A stretch of 16,061 nt of DNA. It comes from Bacillota bacterium. Lineage in GTDB: Bacteria; Bacillota; Clostridia; Oscillospirales; Acutalibacteraceae. How positions within the stretch are numbered: position 1 is the first letter of the stretch; every line of letters begins with the position of its first letter. The translations under genes and the position numbers were made by a program. Positions 8,552 to 15,594 of the stretch are shown one piece after another. The DNA lies in the NCBI GenBank assembly GCA_023415895.1, contig JAEZJA010000198.1:1-16061 (forward strand), in the 5' to 3' direction. Under the pieces are notes generated by a model, which saw only the letters and a list, made by a program, of their open reading frames with translations, was not told where the DNA came from and did not search any database.

Positions 8552-10807
8552 TTATGCAATGGCATCGGAATAGACGAAGTTTACTTCAACCACAGTGCCC
8601 AGAGCAACCGATGTTCCGGCGGCAATGCTCTGGGAGGAGGCTGTGGCGTCACCGCCCTCCAGCTGCAGGCCGTTCATCTTGATATTGAGATTGGCGTTAG
8701 CTGCCGCTACGTTGGCTTGAGACAGTGTCATTCCCTTGAAATCGGGAACGGTTGCCGTCTGTGAAGCGGCTTGATCGGTATACAGCGCCACGATGCCATG
8801 CTTGGGTATGCTGTCACCGGCGCTTGGTACTTGCTTGACAACGGTATCGCCGGTGCCCACAACCTTGTATTTTAGTTCGCTGTTGGTCAGCAGCGCTTGG
8901 GCGACCGACACGCTCTTATTGGTCACATCAGGGGTAGAACTGTTGATGGAGGCAAGCTCCGCTTCGGTATAGACAGGTTCGACCCCCAAGTAGGGCAGCG
9001 CCTCGCTAAAAATCTTCTGTGCAACGGGAGCGGAGATCGTGCCGCCGAACCGGATGGCGCTCTGCGGTTCGTCCAACAGAACGAGGATGGCGTATTTGGG
9101 ATTGTCCGCCGGGCCGTACCCCGAAAAGGACGCCACCACGTTATGCGTCGTATCCGTGATCATATCGGTCTTATCCGATGTTCCCGTTTTACCGGCCATG
9201 CGGTAACCGGCGATGTAGGCGTTCTTGGCGCCGCCGCCGTTGACGGATGCGGCCAGCATGGCGGATATGCGCTTGGAGGTATCGGCGGAAATAACCTGGC
9301 GTTTTACAATCGGTTCGGTGTTGCTGATGACGTTGCCGTCTGAATCAAGCACTTTTTTAACTACATAGGGCTGCATCAGCTTGCCGCCGTTGGCGACCGC
9401 CGACATGGCCGTGATCATCTGAATGGGCGTGACCTTAAAGGTCTGGCCGAAGGCCGAAACGGACAGCGACAGCGTATTCAGCTGTTCCTCATTGTGATAC
9501 AGCAGGCTGGTAACCTTGGATTCGCTGAGCATGTCGATACCCGTGGATTGGGTGAAGCCGAAGCCCTGGAAATATTTGAAGAAGCGCTGCGCCCCCAGCC
9601 CCTGACCCACCATCATAAAGGCGGGATTGCAGGAATTGGATAAGGCCTGGGCAAAGGTCTGTGAACCGTGGCCTCCTGTTTTGTGACAGCTTACCTTTTG
9701 GCCTGAAACCATTAAAAAGCCTTTGCAATAGAAGGGCGTGGTTTCGGTAACCGTGCCTTCTTCGATCGCCATGGAAGCGGTAAAGGTCTTGAAGACCGAG
9801 CCGGGCTCATAAAAGTCGGAAACCGGTTTGTTGACCCATTGTTCCTCCAGCGCTTTTTTCACGGCAGCCGTTTTGTCGTCGCCCGACAACAGATCAATGG
9901 CGGCCTGGGTGTCAGGATTGGCAATGGTCATGGGACTGTTGGGATCGAAATCCCCCTTGGTCGCCATGGCAATGATAGCACCCGTATCCACCTCCATGAC
10001 GATGGCCGCGCCGCGGTTGGTGCAGCCCGTTTCCTTGACGGCAAGATCGAGATACTTTTCGGCGTAATACTGAACGACGCTGTCGATGGTCAGCACAAGA
10101 CTGTTGCCATCCTCGGCATCGATGGTTTTTTCATATTTGAGTTCTGTGGGCATTTCACCGCCCCAGCCGTTGATGGCGGTCACTACACGACCCGAAGTGC
10201 CCGACAGCGTGGAATTGTAATAGGCCTCCAACCCATAGAGTCCGGTATTGTCGGTTCCTGTAAAGCCCAGTACGGGCGAAGCGAGGCTGCCCAGTGGGTA
10301 ATATCGCTTGTAGTCCACGATTACACGAATGACACCAGCCAGACTATGCTCGTTGATCCATGTGCGAAGCTTTTCGGTCATGGGAAATTCCATTTTGGAT
10401 TTAATAATTTCGTACTGAGAATTGGTTTTGAGTGTTTTCTGGTATAACTTATCACGATCGATTGACAGGATTGCAGATACCTCGTCGGCAATCAGACTGC
10501 GTGTTTCGTCATCTTTGATGCTGTTAGGGGACATAATGGCCGTCCAGACGGTCGCCGAGGTGGCCAGTACGGTCATATTGGTATCGTAGATGGTGCCGCG
10601 GTTGGGGGAGGTGATGCTGTCGCTGAGCTGCTGCTTGACGGCTTCACTCAGCCAGAAATCCCCCTGTGCAATCTGAATGATGGACAGCTTGCCGGTGACC
10701 GAGGTGAAACACAGGCCGATCAGAATAATCAGCACAATGACCGAACGCCGCCACATCTGACGAGTGGGGGCTTTGGTCGTAACCGTTTTGCTTCCTGCCT
10801 TAGCCAT
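8552..10807 (-). CDS. ftsI: Class B penicillin-binding protein with two PASTA domains (FtsI/SpoVD type)
   Basis: This is the transpeptidase that cross-links septal peptidoglycan in partnership with FtsW. The 751-residue product has a basic N-terminus, one membrane helix (about 21-41), the PBP dimerisation/pedestal domain (about 64-230) and the transpeptidase domain. Active-site motifs are SVFK (337-340, nucleophile S337), SCN (392-394) and KTG (540-542). Two C-terminal PASTA domains follow (about 622-678 and 684-748), a fold that in related proteins contacts peptidoglycan. The ATG at 10807 has GAAGGAGA upstream. B. subtilis carries both pbpB and spoVD at this position; here there is one gene, so its assignment to vegetative division or to sporulation is open. 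Division is likelier because ftsL directly precedes it. A 146-bp structured leader separates the two. Confidence 0.93.
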   Translation of the reverse strand: MAKAGSKTVTTKAPTRQMWRRSVIVLIILIGLCFTSVTGKLSIIQIAQGDFWLSEAVKQQLSDSITSPNRGTIYDTNMTVLATSATVWTAIMSPNSIKDDETRSLIADEVSAILSIDRDKLYQKTLKTNSQYEIIKSKMEFPMTEKLRTWINEHSLAGVIRVIVDYKRYYPLGSLASPVLGFTGTDNTGLYGLEAYYNSTLSGTSGRVVTAINGWGGEMPTELKYEKTIDAEDGNSLVLTIDSVVQYYAEKYLDLAVKETGCTNRGAAIVMEVDTGAIIAMATKGDFDPNSPMTIANPDTQAAIDLLSGDDKTAAVKKALEEQWVNKPVSDFYEPGSVFKTFTASMAIEEGTVTETTPFYCKGFLMVSGQKVSCHKTGGHGSQTFAQALSNSCNPAFMMVGQGLGAQRFFKYFQGFGFTQSTGIDMLSESKVTSLLYHNEEQLNTLSLSVSAFGQTFKVTPIQMITAMSAVANGGKLMQPYVVKKVLDSDGNVISNTEPIVKRQVISADTSKRISAMLAASVNGGGAKNAYIAGYRMAGKTGTSDKTDMITDTTHNVVASFSGYGPADNPKYAILVLLDEPQSAIRFGGTISAPVAQKIFSEALPYLGVEPVYTEAELASINSSTPDVTNKSVSVAQALLTNSELKYKVVGTGDTVVKQVPSAGDSIPKHGIVALYTDQAASQTATVPDFKGMTLSQANVAAANANLNIKMNGLQLEGGDATASSQSIAAGTSVALGTVVEVNFVYSDAIA

Positions 10808-10844
10808 AGTCAAGCATCTCCTTCAAAACCAAATGTGCTGTCAA

Positions 10845-10940
10845 AGCGCTGTGCGGCGCTGAAAATGGGATGGATACGAAAGGAGAGTCAAGATTGATTC
10901 ATCCCAACTCTCAGTTTCATGTGAGAAGTCGTTCTCACAT
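10845..10940 (-). promoter_or_regulatory. Structured leader between ftsL and the PBP gene
   Basis: In transcript order this gap holds: a perfect inverted repeat with 9-base arms ATGTGAGAA and TTCTCACAT and a 4-base loop (10919-10940); GAGAGT (10907-10912) paired with ACTCTC (10883-10888); TGGGATG (10900-10906) paired with CATCCCA (10866-10872); and AGCGC/GCGCT (10845-10860). The second and third pairs are interleaved, so they either exclude each other or form a pseudoknot. A TATGAT hexamer immediately precedes the first repeat, but no good -35 is found. There is no terminal T-run. Regulatory function is inferred from structure alone. Confidence 0.35.
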
Positions 10941-10953
10941 CATAATTATTGAA

Positions 10954-11457
10954 TCATTCCAATAGGTATGCCACTTGGGAGAAAAATTTCGAAACGGAAG
11001 AGACAATCTTGTCCAGAATACTGCCGTTTTGTGGGTCCGCCATGACGACTTTGTCCGTGTTTTCGGTATAAATATACTCAATCTGATTGGAATCGACTTT
11101 TTGCATTCCCAATACGTTCTTGGCGTATTCTTCGACGTTTTGTGTCGAAGTTTTGCGGGCTAGCTCGTCTGTCAGTCTTGTTTTTTCACTCTGCAGCTCT
11201 ACCAGGCGGGTTTCTCGGTCATTGATGGCTTTGTTGAGCGTGGCGAGCTGTGCTCGGCTGCCGATGATCAGACCGAGAACGGTGACAACCAATGCGGCAA
11301 CGCACAAGGTAGCGGCGGTGTTGAGAAAGGACTGGATGGCATTTTTGCGCTGCTGTTGTTTGAGTGCTTTTTTGTTTTTCTTGAGCTGTACGATTTTTGC
11401 CGGTTTTGGTTCAAACAAGGATAAATCGTAGGCTTCCGTTCCTCTGTTGGCAGGCAT
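10954..11457 (-). CDS. ftsL: FtsL-type cell division protein
   Basis: FtsL is a small bitopic divisome protein whose extracytoplasmic coiled coil pairs with DivIC/FtsB and binds DivIB/FtsQ, activating FtsW and its PBP. The 167-residue product has a basic cytoplasmic region (K/Q-rich, 25-40), one membrane helix (about 45-66), a coiled coil (about 67-104, with L/I at heptad spacing) and the segment VEEYAKNVLGMQKVDSNQI (108-126), typical of the FtsL/DivIC superfamily. A hydrophilic tail with an amphipathic end (about 148-167) makes it longer than the usual 100-120 residues. The ATG at 11457 has GGAGGGTGG upstream. Primary sequence is poorly conserved in this family; identification relies on topology and on its place between rsmH and the PBP gene. 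Confidence 0.88.
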   Translation of the reverse strand: MPANRGTEAYDLSLFEPKPAKIVQLKKNKKALKQQQRKNAIQSFLNTAATLCVAALVVTVLGLIIGSRAQLATLNKAINDRETRLVELQSEKTRLTDELARKTSTQNVEEYAKNVLGMQKVDSNQIEYIYTENTDKVVMADPQNGSILDKIVSSVSKFFSQVAYLLE

Positions 11458-11511
11458 GATGCCACCCTCCTAACGTATACATAATTTTATGGAAATTGTA
11501 AGCGCTCTCGA

Positions 11512-12477
11512 TCAAAGATCGTGAAGCTTCATAATACAACGTAAGCGCGCGCTGCGGCTGCGGGGATTGACGTCCAGTTCCGCCACATCCGCTTCGGCGG
11601 GTCTGCGCAGCACCAACTGTGCGGCGGGGGTTTTGCCGCAGACGCACACCGGAAAATCCCGTGGGCAGGTGCAGCCGGTACACCAGGAGGCGAAACGCTG
11701 TTTGACCATGCGGTCCTCAAGCGAGTGAAAGGTGATGACCGCAAGCCTGCCGCCCGTTTTTAAGCAGGAAAACGCCGTGTCAAGCGCTTGGGACAAGCAG
11801 TCCAGCTCACCGTTGACAGCGATGCGCAGCGCCTGAAAGACTTTTCTGGCCGGGTGGCCGTCTCTCCGGTAGGCGGCGGGAACCGCATTTTTGACAAGCT
11901 CGGCCAGCTCCAGCGTGGTGGTCAGCGGATGGTTTTCCCGCTGCTTGATGATCGCGCGGGCAATCGGGCGGGAATACTTTTCTTCGCCGAAGCGGAAGAA
12001 AATCTCAGCAAGCTGTTTTTCATCCAGCGTGTTGACCAGATCCGCGGCAGTTGTGCCGCTTTGACTCATGCGCATGTCCAGCGGCGCATCCATGTGATAG
12101 GAAAAGCCGCGTTCGGCAGTATCCAACTGATGTGAGGATACGCCGATGTCCATCAGAATGCCATCAACGCCCGGTACACCCAGTTGGTGCAGCACGTCGG
12201 CCATCTGCGTGAAATTCACCTGGATAACGCTTGCAGGCAGATCCGCCAATCTAGCAGATGCCTCACGCACGGCGTCGGGGTCTTGATCCAGAGCGATCAA
12301 CCGCCCCGTTGTCAGCCGGGAGGCAATCGCAAGCGAATGACCGCCGCCGCCTGCCGTGGCATCCACATACAAGCCGTCGGGGCGAATGTCCAGAGCCGCC
12401 AACGTTTGATCCAGCAGAACCGGCTTGTGGTAAGCAGATGCGAAGGTTTTGGATTGTTCGGAATTCACGTCTGCCAC
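11512..12477 (-). CDS. rsmH: 16S rRNA (cytosine1402-N4)-methyltransferase RsmH (MraW)
   Basis: RsmH methylates N4 of C1402 in the 16S rRNA decoding centre, using S-adenosylmethionine. The 321-residue product shows the SAM-binding segment VDATAGGGGHS (38-48), the acidic residue after strand two in ALDQDP (62-67), GILMDIGVSSHQLD (106-119), GFSYHMDAPLDMRM (124-137), HPARKVFQALRIAVN (208-222) and ITFHSLEDRMVKQ (248-260). A cysteine cluster, CTGCTCPRDFPVCVC (266-280), is characteristic of Firmicute versions and might bind metal. Translation appears to begin at GTG 12477, preceded closely by AAGG; a second GTG at 12468 is the alternative. The gene follows mraZ by 45 bp, the usual first pair of dcw clusters. 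Confidence 0.97.
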   Translation of the reverse strand: MADVNSEQSKTFASAYHKPVLLDQTLAALDIRPDGLYVDATAGGGGHSLAIASRLTTGRLIALDQDPDAVREASARLADLPASVIQVNFTQMADVLHQLGVPGVDGILMDIGVSSHQLDTAERGFSYHMDAPLDMRMSQSGTTAADLVNTLDEKQLAEIFFRFGEEKYSRPIARAIIKQRENHPLTTTLELAELVKNAVPAAYRRDGHPARKVFQALRIAVNGELDCLSQALDTAFSCLKTGGRLAVITFHSLEDRMVKQRFASWCTGCTCPRDFPVCVCGKTPAAQLVLRRPAEADVAELDVNPRSRSARLRCIMKLHDL

Positions 12478-12522
12478 ACCGCCTTACTTTGCATAATGCT
12501 CAGACCAACCGATGGGACAGGT

Positions 12523-12942
12523 CTAGAATCCAAGCTCCATAAATTCGTTTTCGACTTCCTCGGGAGTCATTGCGCCGCTGTCCTGTGCATAGCTTGCGGG
12601 GTTCCAGATTTCGGCGCGGTTGCCGGCGCCAATGACCAGCGCTTCCTTTTCGAGCGAAGCATAAGTCAACAGGTGCTTGGGAAGCAGGATGCGCCCCTGA
12701 GAATCCACCTGCACGTCGGCAGCGTTGGAGGACAGATAGCGCTGCAGCTTGCGCGCTTTGGTAAAAGGCATGGCGGCAAGTCCTTCTTGAAGCTTGTCCC
12801 ATTCCTCCATGGAATACAGACAAATGCAATGATCCATAACGGCCGCGGCGATAAAGCTTTCGCCCAGCTTTTCACGAAGCTTCGCAGGCACAAAGATGCG
12901 CCCCTTGGCATCGATATTATGTTCATAGCGTCCGTACAGCAT
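12523..12942 (-). CDS. mraZ: MraZ, transcriptional regulator of the division cluster
   Basis: MraZ is a ring-forming DNA-binding protein with two AbrB/SpoVT-like domains that, in the bacteria studied, binds repeated boxes upstream of its own gene and controls the dcw operon. The 139-residue product has the family length and both copies of the signature: DAKGRIFVPAKLR (11-23) and DSQGRILLPKHLL (80-92). The ATG at 12942 is fixed by GAGGAG six bases upstream and by the conserved MLYGRYEHNID start; the longer frame upstream runs through the operator region. It is the first gene of the operon, behind a near-consensus promoter and GTGG boxes, so negative autoregulation is the likely mode. Confidence 0.97.
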   Translation of the reverse strand: MLYGRYEHNIDAKGRIFVPAKLREKLGESFIAAAVMDHCICLYSMEEWDKLQEGLAAMPFTKARKLQRYLSSNAADVQVDSQGRILLPKHLLTYASLEKEALVIGAGNRAEIWNPASYAQDSGAMTPEEVENEFMELGF

Positions 12943-12974
12943 GGTTGCTCCTCTGTCCGATGAGTGTACTGTGA

Positions 12975-13060
12975 GTGGGATGTGGAGAATGTGTTGAAAA
13001 CCATGTGGAAAGTGTGGAAGTTCTCCACTTCCCACCACTTGGCTCTACTTTTCACCACAT
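12975..13060 (-). promoter_or_regulatory. MraZ operator candidate: phased GTGG boxes and an opposed inverted set in the mraZ leader
   Basis: On the minus strand, four consecutive 10-bp units (13051-13060, 13041-13050, 13031-13040, 13021-13030) begin ATGTGG, AAGTAG, AAGTGG and AAGTGG. This resembles the tandem GTGG/TGGG boxes bound by MraZ in other bacteria. From 12975 to 13020 further GTGG motifs read on the opposite strand (starting near 12975, 12982, 13005 and 13014). The two halves form an inverted repeat: GTGGGAAGTGGAGAA (13021-13035) against GTGGGATGTGGAGAA on the plus strand (12975-12989), 14 of 15 matching. All lie downstream of the promoter, where bound MraZ could block initiation or elongation. 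Confidence 0.6.
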
Positions 13061-13066
13061 AGCCTT

Positions 13067-13095
13067 ATTATAAAACCTATATCAGAAAATTGCAA
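13067..13095 (-). promoter_or_regulatory. Sigma-A promoter of the dcw operon
   Basis: Minus strand TTGCAA (13090-13095), exactly 17 bases, then TATAAT (13067-13072). A/T tracts just upstream of the -35 (13100-13115) could act as an UP element. Transcription should start near 13060, giving a leader of about 118 bases before mraZ that contains the GTGG boxes. Confidence 0.75.
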
Positions 13096-13330
13096 GACCT
13101 GATAAAAACTTTTTGCATCCTGATTTTTCCGCAAAAATGGCTCTATTCGCGCTTTTACGCCTATTGTTCAGACTATGCCTCCTTTTTGTGATGATGCACG
13201 CAGGGAAACAGTGGGATAATAAAGAGCAAACCATGCGTATTCACTTTTCCCCAAGTTTCCACAATCCAGTTTTCCACATTCCCCCGAAGGATATCCATGA
13301 AGTGAGCACGATCTTGTTTTTGCAATAAGA
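13096..13330. other. AT-rich non-coding gap between the cps terminator and the dcw promoter
   Basis: No gene with a plausible ribosome binding site is seen on either strand. The notable content is a cluster on the minus strand at 13244-13279: TGTGGAAA twice (from 13278 and 13263) and TTGGGGAAAA (from 13254), at spacings of 15 and 10 bases. These may be distal MraZ boxes or near-match DnaA boxes. TTTTTGC and GCAAAAA form a weak inverted repeat at about 13113-13140. Nothing else stands out. Confidence 0.4.
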
Positions 13331-13331
13331 A

Positions 13332-13359
13332 AAGTCCCTGCCGAAATCGACAGGGACTT
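13332..13359 (-). terminator. Intrinsic terminator of the cpsC-cpsD-cpsB operon
   Basis: AAGTCCCTG and CAGGGACTT form a perfect 9-bp stem around a 10-base spacer that can extend the stem with CGA/TCG. On the minus strand it is followed by a T-rich tract (TTTTCTTATT). It lies 58 bases beyond the cpsB stop and isolates the cps operon from the downstream dcw promoter. Confidence 0.85.
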
Positions 13360-13416
13360 CATATAAAGATTAAATGGGCTTCTCTTAAAATTTATGGAAA
13401 GCCAAAAAGATATGGC

Positions 13417-14109
13417 TTAAAGACCCAGCAGCTGATAACCGAAGGCGTCGTTGCTTGTCAGCCATTCCTTGCCCAGTTTGGATTGCAGGACAGCCGTGGC
13501 ACGGTCGTTGCGGGGGGAGCGGGAATCCAGGTTGTGGCAATCGCTGCCCACAACGATGTTGCGGCCCTCCCGAATCCATCCTAGAATCTTCTTCAGGCTG
13601 TGATGGCGAAACAAAGCGTTGGTGTTGACCTGAATGACAGCGTCATCAAAATCCAGTATTTCCTGCAGTTCCTCCCGGGAATAGACGTCAAGATACCGGT
13701 CAAGATGAGCAAAAACAGGCACGAGCTCCTGCTTGATACACAAGCTGTAGACCTCTTCCAGCATCCAGCTTTGCAGACGGCTGTAAGGCATTTCGATCAG
13801 CAGCGCATTGGACAGACCCATGCACAACGGCCGGAGATCCCATTCCCGAAGATCGTGCTCCAGGTAAACCTCGGCCCCCACAACCAGAGTGGGCAATGTC
13901 GGGTCATCAACCGGCAGACGGGAAAGGGCTTCCTTACGCCGCTGCAGATACTCCTCCATGGTTTGGCGGTGAGCGTAAAAGTGGGGCGTCGCGACAACCA
14001 CATGCGTTCCCTGCTTGCGCAGCAGGGTGAGCATCTTGACCGCGGTGAGAACATCCGCGGCGCCGTCGTCGATGCCGGGAAGAACATGCGTATGGAAATC
14101 AATCAACAT
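13417..14109 (-). CDS. cpsB: CpsB-type PHP-family protein-tyrosine phosphatase
   Basis: CpsB-type enzymes (also YwqE, Wzb of Gram-positives) are metal-dependent phosphatases of the PHP family that dephosphorylate the CpsD tyrosine kinase and so control exopolysaccharide length or attachment. The 230-residue product has the full metal-ligand pattern: HTH (H6, H8) and DDG (D14, D15) at the start, TPHF (H43), GAEVYL (E80), AHLDRY (H135, R138) and GSDCHN (D190, H192). The usual AHPERY motif reads AHLDRY, keeping His and Arg. The ATG at 14109 has GGAGG 8 bases upstream. It is the last gene of the operon, 32 bp after cpsD. Kinase, adaptor and phosphatase together make a complete phosphorylation cycle. 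Confidence 0.93.
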   Translation of the reverse strand: MLIDFHTHVLPGIDDGAADVLTAVKMLTLLRKQGTHVVVATPHFYAHRQTMEEYLQRRKEALSRLPVDDPTLPTLVVGAEVYLEHDLREWDLRPLCMGLSNALLIEMPYSRLQSWMLEEVYSLCIKQELVPVFAHLDRYLDVYSREELQEILDFDDAVIQVNTNALFRHHSLKKILGWIREGRNIVVGSDCHNLDSRSPRNDRATAVLQSKLGKEWLTSNDAFGYQLLGL

Positions 14110-14141
14110 ACAGAGCCCTCCTTATTCCGACGGGATGCCTG

Positions 14142-14894
14142 TTACTTGCTTTCATAGTATCCATAGCCGCCATTTTTTCCGTAACCATAACCCCCGCTTT
14201 GACTCTTGACATCGTTGAGCACGATGCCCAAAATATTCACATTGGCAAATTCACAGCTTTCAATCGCTTTGCGCAGTTGATCGTGGCGGGACTGATCCTG
14301 CCGTGTGATCATGAGCAATCCTGCTGTTTGCTGAGCAACCAGCAGCGCATCGGATACCACATTGATAGGCGGAGTGTCCAGAATCACATAATCATAGGCC
14401 TTCTGTACAATTCGGAGCAGTTCGGTCATCTGGGAGGAACCGAGCAGCTCGGAGGGGTTGGGGGAAGCAGGCCCCGCGGTAATGACGTCCAGATTAGGCG
14501 CCACTTCTTCGTGCAGCGCCTGTTCGATTTTATCGATGCCGTATAGAATACTGGTGACGCCCTTGTCCGTCGACAGACGCAGCATACGGTGTACAACGGG
14601 CTTGCGAAGATCGCAGTCCATCAACAGTACCTGCGCGCCCGTCTGGGCAAGCACCAAAGCCAAATTCACACAGGTAGTGGATTTACCTTCACTTGGCATC
14701 GCACTCGTGACGGCCACGGTTTTGCTGTCCTTGGTCGCCAACGTGAACAACAGATTGGAACGAACGGTCTTGAAAGCCTCCCGCAGATGGAAGGGGGAGG
14801 AGTCCGATAACAGGGAACTGTAGCCGGGGGCCTTCTTAGCGGTTGTTGCCGCAGTAGGAATTGACTTTAATACTTTATGTGTATTAGCGGCCAT
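14142..14894 (-). CDS. cpsD: CpsD-type bacterial tyrosine kinase
   Basis: CpsD (YwqD, CapB) is a cytoplasmic BY-kinase that autophosphorylates on a C-terminal tyrosine cluster and drives assembly and disassembly of the polysaccharide machinery; it needs the membrane adaptor CpsC for activity. The 250-residue product has a Walker A motif, PSEGKST (67-73), Walker A' LLMDCDLRKP (90-99), Walker B VILDTPP (170-176) and the tail GGYGYGKNGGYGYYESK (234-250) with five tyrosines (236, 238, 244, 246, 247). The ATG at 14894 lies inside the end of cpsC, with AAAGGAGG 11 bases upstream, so the genes overlap by 11 bases and are probably coupled. The longer upstream frame only shadows cpsC. MinD/ParA relatives lack such a tyrosine tail, which supports the call. 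Confidence 0.95.
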   Translation of the reverse strand: MAANTHKVLKSIPTAATTAKKAPGYSSLLSDSSPFHLREAFKTVRSNLLFTLATKDSKTVAVTSAMPSEGKSTTCVNLALVLAQTGAQVLLMDCDLRKPVVHRMLRLSTDKGVTSILYGIDKIEQALHEEVAPNLDVITAGPASPNPSELLGSSQMTELLRIVQKAYDYVILDTPPINVVSDALLVAQQTAGLLMITRQDQSRHDQLRKAIESCEFANVNILGIVLNDVKSQSGGYGYGKNGGYGYYESK

Positions 14895-15594
14895 AGCTCT
14901 CGTATCCTCCTTTGAACTGAGCTTGGAAATTGGGGATCGAGCCCAGCACCGGTAAATTGTAATGCTTCTTGAGATCATCCTCATCCTTGATGCGCAGGTC
15001 AAACATTTCCCGCAGAACCACGAACATGGCGGCAAGGATAAACCCGAGCAGAAATCCGATCACGCAGTTCCGGCCGGTTTTTGGGGAGGTGGGAATCGGA
15101 TTGGCTTTGGCACTGTCAACCTGCCCGAGGTAGCCCACACGTGTAATATCCACAATCTGCTGCGGAGCAAGAGAATAAATGGTGTTGGCGATGTCGCAGG
15201 ACAGCTGCGGATTGCCGGTGGTAACCTTGACCTCCATCACCTCGGTGCCGTTGACAGAGGAGATGGTCAGGGCTTTGGCCAGTTCTTCCGCTGTGTAATT
15301 CAAATCCGCGGCGGAAATGATTTTGTTGAGCACCTGATCACTTTGCAAAATAACCGTGTAGGTGTTGACAAGCTCTTGCGCCGTGACAATCTGACTGCTG
15401 CTAATGCTTTGGTCAGTTCCTGTCAGCTTGGTACTGCTGACATAAAACTTGACAGACGAGGTGTATTGGGGCTTCATAGCCAGCTTCGTAAATCCAAAAG
15501 CAAAAAGAAAGCCAATAACGGAAACCAAGAGTATCAGCCAGAGCTTTTGAAGCAGAAGGTGGATCAATTCGGATAGATCGATCGAATCTTGCAC
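14884..15594 (-). CDS. cpsC: CpsC-type chain-length regulator and kinase adaptor (Wzz domain)
   Basis: CpsC (YwqC, CapA) is a membrane protein of the Wzz/PCP family that activates CpsD and helps set polysaccharide chain length. The 236-residue product has two membrane helices (about 16-37 and 177-197) flanking an extracytoplasmic domain, then a short cytoplasmic tail. Family features include YTSSVKFYVSS (44-54) after the first helix, and the proline-rich NPIPTSPKTGRN (165-176) just before the second. The tail ends GGYESYGR, with two tyrosines. Translation starts at GTG 15594, six bases after a perfect AAGGAGGT. It is the first gene of the operon; no downstream glycosyltransferase genes follow, so the polysaccharide locus it serves must lie elsewhere. 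Confidence 0.94.
   Translation of the reverse strand: MQDSIDLSELIHLLLQKLWLILLVSVIGFLFAFGFTKLAMKPQYTSSVKFYVSSTKLTGTDQSISSSQIVTAQELVNTYTVILQSDQVLNKIISAADLNYTAEELAKALTISSVNGTEVMEVKVTTGNPQLSCDIANTIYSLAPQQIVDITRVGYLGQVDSAKANPIPTSPKTGRNCVIGFLLGFILAAMFVVLREMFDLRIKDEDDLKKHYNLPVLGSIPNFQAQFKGGYESYGR

Noticed and set aside
10841..10848. Perfect TTGACA on the minus strand before the PBP gene as a -35 box
   Set aside because: At 16-18 bases downstream there is only the GGAGAT of the ribosome binding site, not a -10, so it is not a promoter as written.
12184..12963. 259-codon plus-strand frame opposite rsmH and mraZ
   Set aside because: Antisense to two conserved genes and through the mraZ leader; no recognisable domain.
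13113..13328. Possible small plus-strand gene in the gap upstream of mraZ
   Set aside because: No ribosome binding site before its ATG, and it spans the dcw UP region and the distal GTGG cluster, so it is likely non-coding.
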